Translations under genes and position numbers: made by a program | Shown here: positions 5,307 through 6,145 of the stretch, piece by piece | Position numbering within the stretch: position 1 is the first letter of the stretch | How the letters are laid out: every line of letters starts with the position of its first letter | Source: Pseudomonadota bacterium | Lineage (GTDB): Bacteria; Pseudomonadota; Gammaproteobacteria; Burkholderiales; Burkholderiaceae_B | Direction: 5' to 3' | Assembly (NCBI GenBank): GCA_023432075.1 | Contig: JAEYVD010000455.1 | Span: 1 to 6,145 of the forward strand | DNA length: 6,145 bases | Notes under the pieces: model-generated | Told to the model about the DNA's origin: nothing | Databases searched by the model: none | Seen by the model: only the letters and a program-made list of their open reading frames with translations

Positions 5307-6145
5307 ATGACAACCCGCATCGATCGCATTGCCGCGGCTTTCGCGCGCACCGCAGAATCCGGCCGCGCTGCGGCGCTGATTCCCTACATCGCCGCCGGCG
5401 ATCCTTCCCCTGGCGCCACCGTGCCGCTGATGCACGCGCTGGTAGAGGCCGGCGCAGACGTCATCGAGCTGGGCGTGCCGTTCTCGGACCCCATGGCCGA
5501 TGGCCCCGTCATCCAGCGCGCCGCGGACCGTGCCATCGCGCAGGGCGTGGGCCTGGCCCGCGTGCTGGAACTGGTGGCCGACTTTCGCCAGCGCGACACC
5601 GCGACGCCCGTGGTCCTGATGGGCTATGCCAATCCCATCGAACGTATGGGGCAGGCGGAATTCGCCAGCCGCGCCGCGCAGGCCGGCGTGGATGGCGTGC
5701 TGGTCGTGGACTACCCGCCCGAAGAAGTCATCGAGTTCGCCGCCACCCTGGGTGAATACGGCATTGCGCCCATCTTCCTTTTGGCGCCCACGTCCACGGA
5801 AGAACGCATCAAGGCCGTCGCCACGGTGGCGCGCGGCTACGTGTATTACGTGTCGCTCAAGGGCGTGACGGGCGCGGGTTCACTGAACACCGACGACGTC
5901 GCCGACCGCGTGGCCCTGATTCGCCGCCATGTGCGCGACATTCCGGTCGGCGTGGGATTCGGCATCCGTGATGCCGAAAGCGCTCAGCGCGTGGCCCGAT
6001 CAGCCGATGCCGTGGTCATCGGCAGCAAACTGATTGAAACCATGGAGCAGGCGGTCGCCAACGCACCGGCTGCCCAGCAAACCGACGCCGCAGTCGCCGC
6101 CGCCAGCGGCTGGCTGCGCACCATCCGGCAGGCGCTGGATCAAGT
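5307..6145 (+). CDS. trpA: Tryptophan synthase alpha chain, 3' end cut by window edge
   Basis: ATG 5307 opens a frame still without a stop at base 6145: 279 full codons plus two bases. TrpA is usually about 265-280 residues, so only a few codons are likely missing. It is the TIM-barrel alpha subunit that splits indole-3-glycerol phosphate into indole and glyceraldehyde-3-phosphate and passes indole to TrpB. Both catalytic acids are present: E54 in [11 protein letters not shown] and D65 in MADGPVIQ (Salmonella E49 and D60). Loop 2 is [11 protein letters not shown] (105-115), loop 6 is [10 protein letters not shown] (183-192), and the phosphate-binding turns are VGFGI (216-220) and VIGSK (237-241). 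Its start is 2 nt after the trpB stop, with only a weak CGAG (5295-5298) before it, so translation is probably coupled to trpB. The last ~30 residues are Ala/Gln-rich before a final helix ([11 protein letters not shown]). Confidence 0.96.
   Translation, partial: MTTRIDRIAAAFARTAESGRAAALIPYIAAGDPSPGATVPLMHALVEAGADVIELGVPFSDPMADGPVIQRAADRAIAQGVGLARVLELVADFRQRDTATPVVLMGYANPIERMGQAEFASRAAQAGVDGVLVVDYPPEEVIEFAATLGEYGIAPIFLLAPTSTEERIKAVATVARGYVYYVSLKGVTGAGSLNTDDVADRVALIRRHVRDIPVGVGFGIRDAESAQRVARSADAVVIGSKLIETMEQAVANAPAAQQTDAAVAAASGWLRTIRQALDQ

Noticed and set aside
4030..5313. A 427-codon - strand open frame antisense to trpB
   Set aside because: No recognisable domain, and a biased composition rich in Ala, Gly, His, Asp and Val. 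It mirrors trpB codon by codon, so it is not a real gene.
5034..5599. Overlapping - strand open frames across the trpB/trpA junction
   Set aside because: They are shadows of trpB and trpA with no motifs, and the + strand genes are unambiguous.
1..6145. Mobile elements, CRISPR arrays, tRNA genes or a novel defence system
   Set aside because: I saw no terminal inverted repeats, transposase motifs, regularly spaced direct repeats, tRNA-like cloverleaf sequence or unassigned gene. Gaps total under 350 bp and all five genes belong to known families.

Overview
This is a GC-rich window (roughly two thirds G+C by eye) with strong G/C bias at third codon positions. The protein sequences look betaproteobacterial. 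I would guess the Alcaligenaceae (Bordetella/Achromobacter group), mainly from the character of TrpB, RelA and ArgE. The assignment rests on remembered family sequences, not on a search.

Layout, left to right. (1) Bases 1-1299, + strand: the C-terminal part of a long RelA-type (p)ppGpp synthetase. It holds the end of the synthetase domain, the TGS domain, the helical region, the Cys-Cys zinc-finger-like domain and the ACT domain; the start lies before the window. (2) Bases 1300-1375: a 76-bp convergent gap with two GC-rich inverted repeats. (3) Bases 1376-2689, - strand: a complete 12-helix major facilitator of the metabolite:H+ symporter (MHS) family, with a GTG start and a clear ribosome binding site. 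(4) Bases 2690-2832: a 143-bp divergent gap with weak promoter candidates. (5) Bases 2833-3984, + strand: a complete 383-residue ArgE-type acetylornithine deacetylase with all expected metal ligands. (6) Bases 3985-4104: a gap with a strong 11-bp hairpin, a TAAAAT -10-like box and a good Shine-Dalgarno sequence. (7) Bases 4105-5304: complete trpB. (8) Bases 5307 to the window end: trpA, 2 nt after trpB and still open at the last base.

The genes are core metabolism and stress physiology: stringent response, organic-acid or osmolyte uptake, arginine synthesis, and the last two steps of tryptophan synthesis. TrpB and TrpA form the tryptophan synthase alpha2-beta2 complex and are almost certainly co-transcribed and translationally coupled. 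argE points the same way but has its own leader, and a hairpin separates it from trpBA.

I found no mobile element, CRISPR array, RNA gene, toxin-antitoxin pair or defence system, and no evidence of a previously undescribed system. The points worth a second look are modest: argE sits where trpF often lies before trpBA, the argE-trpB hairpin may insulate or regulate, the convergent gap has paired inverted repeats, and this RelA has long low-complexity linkers.
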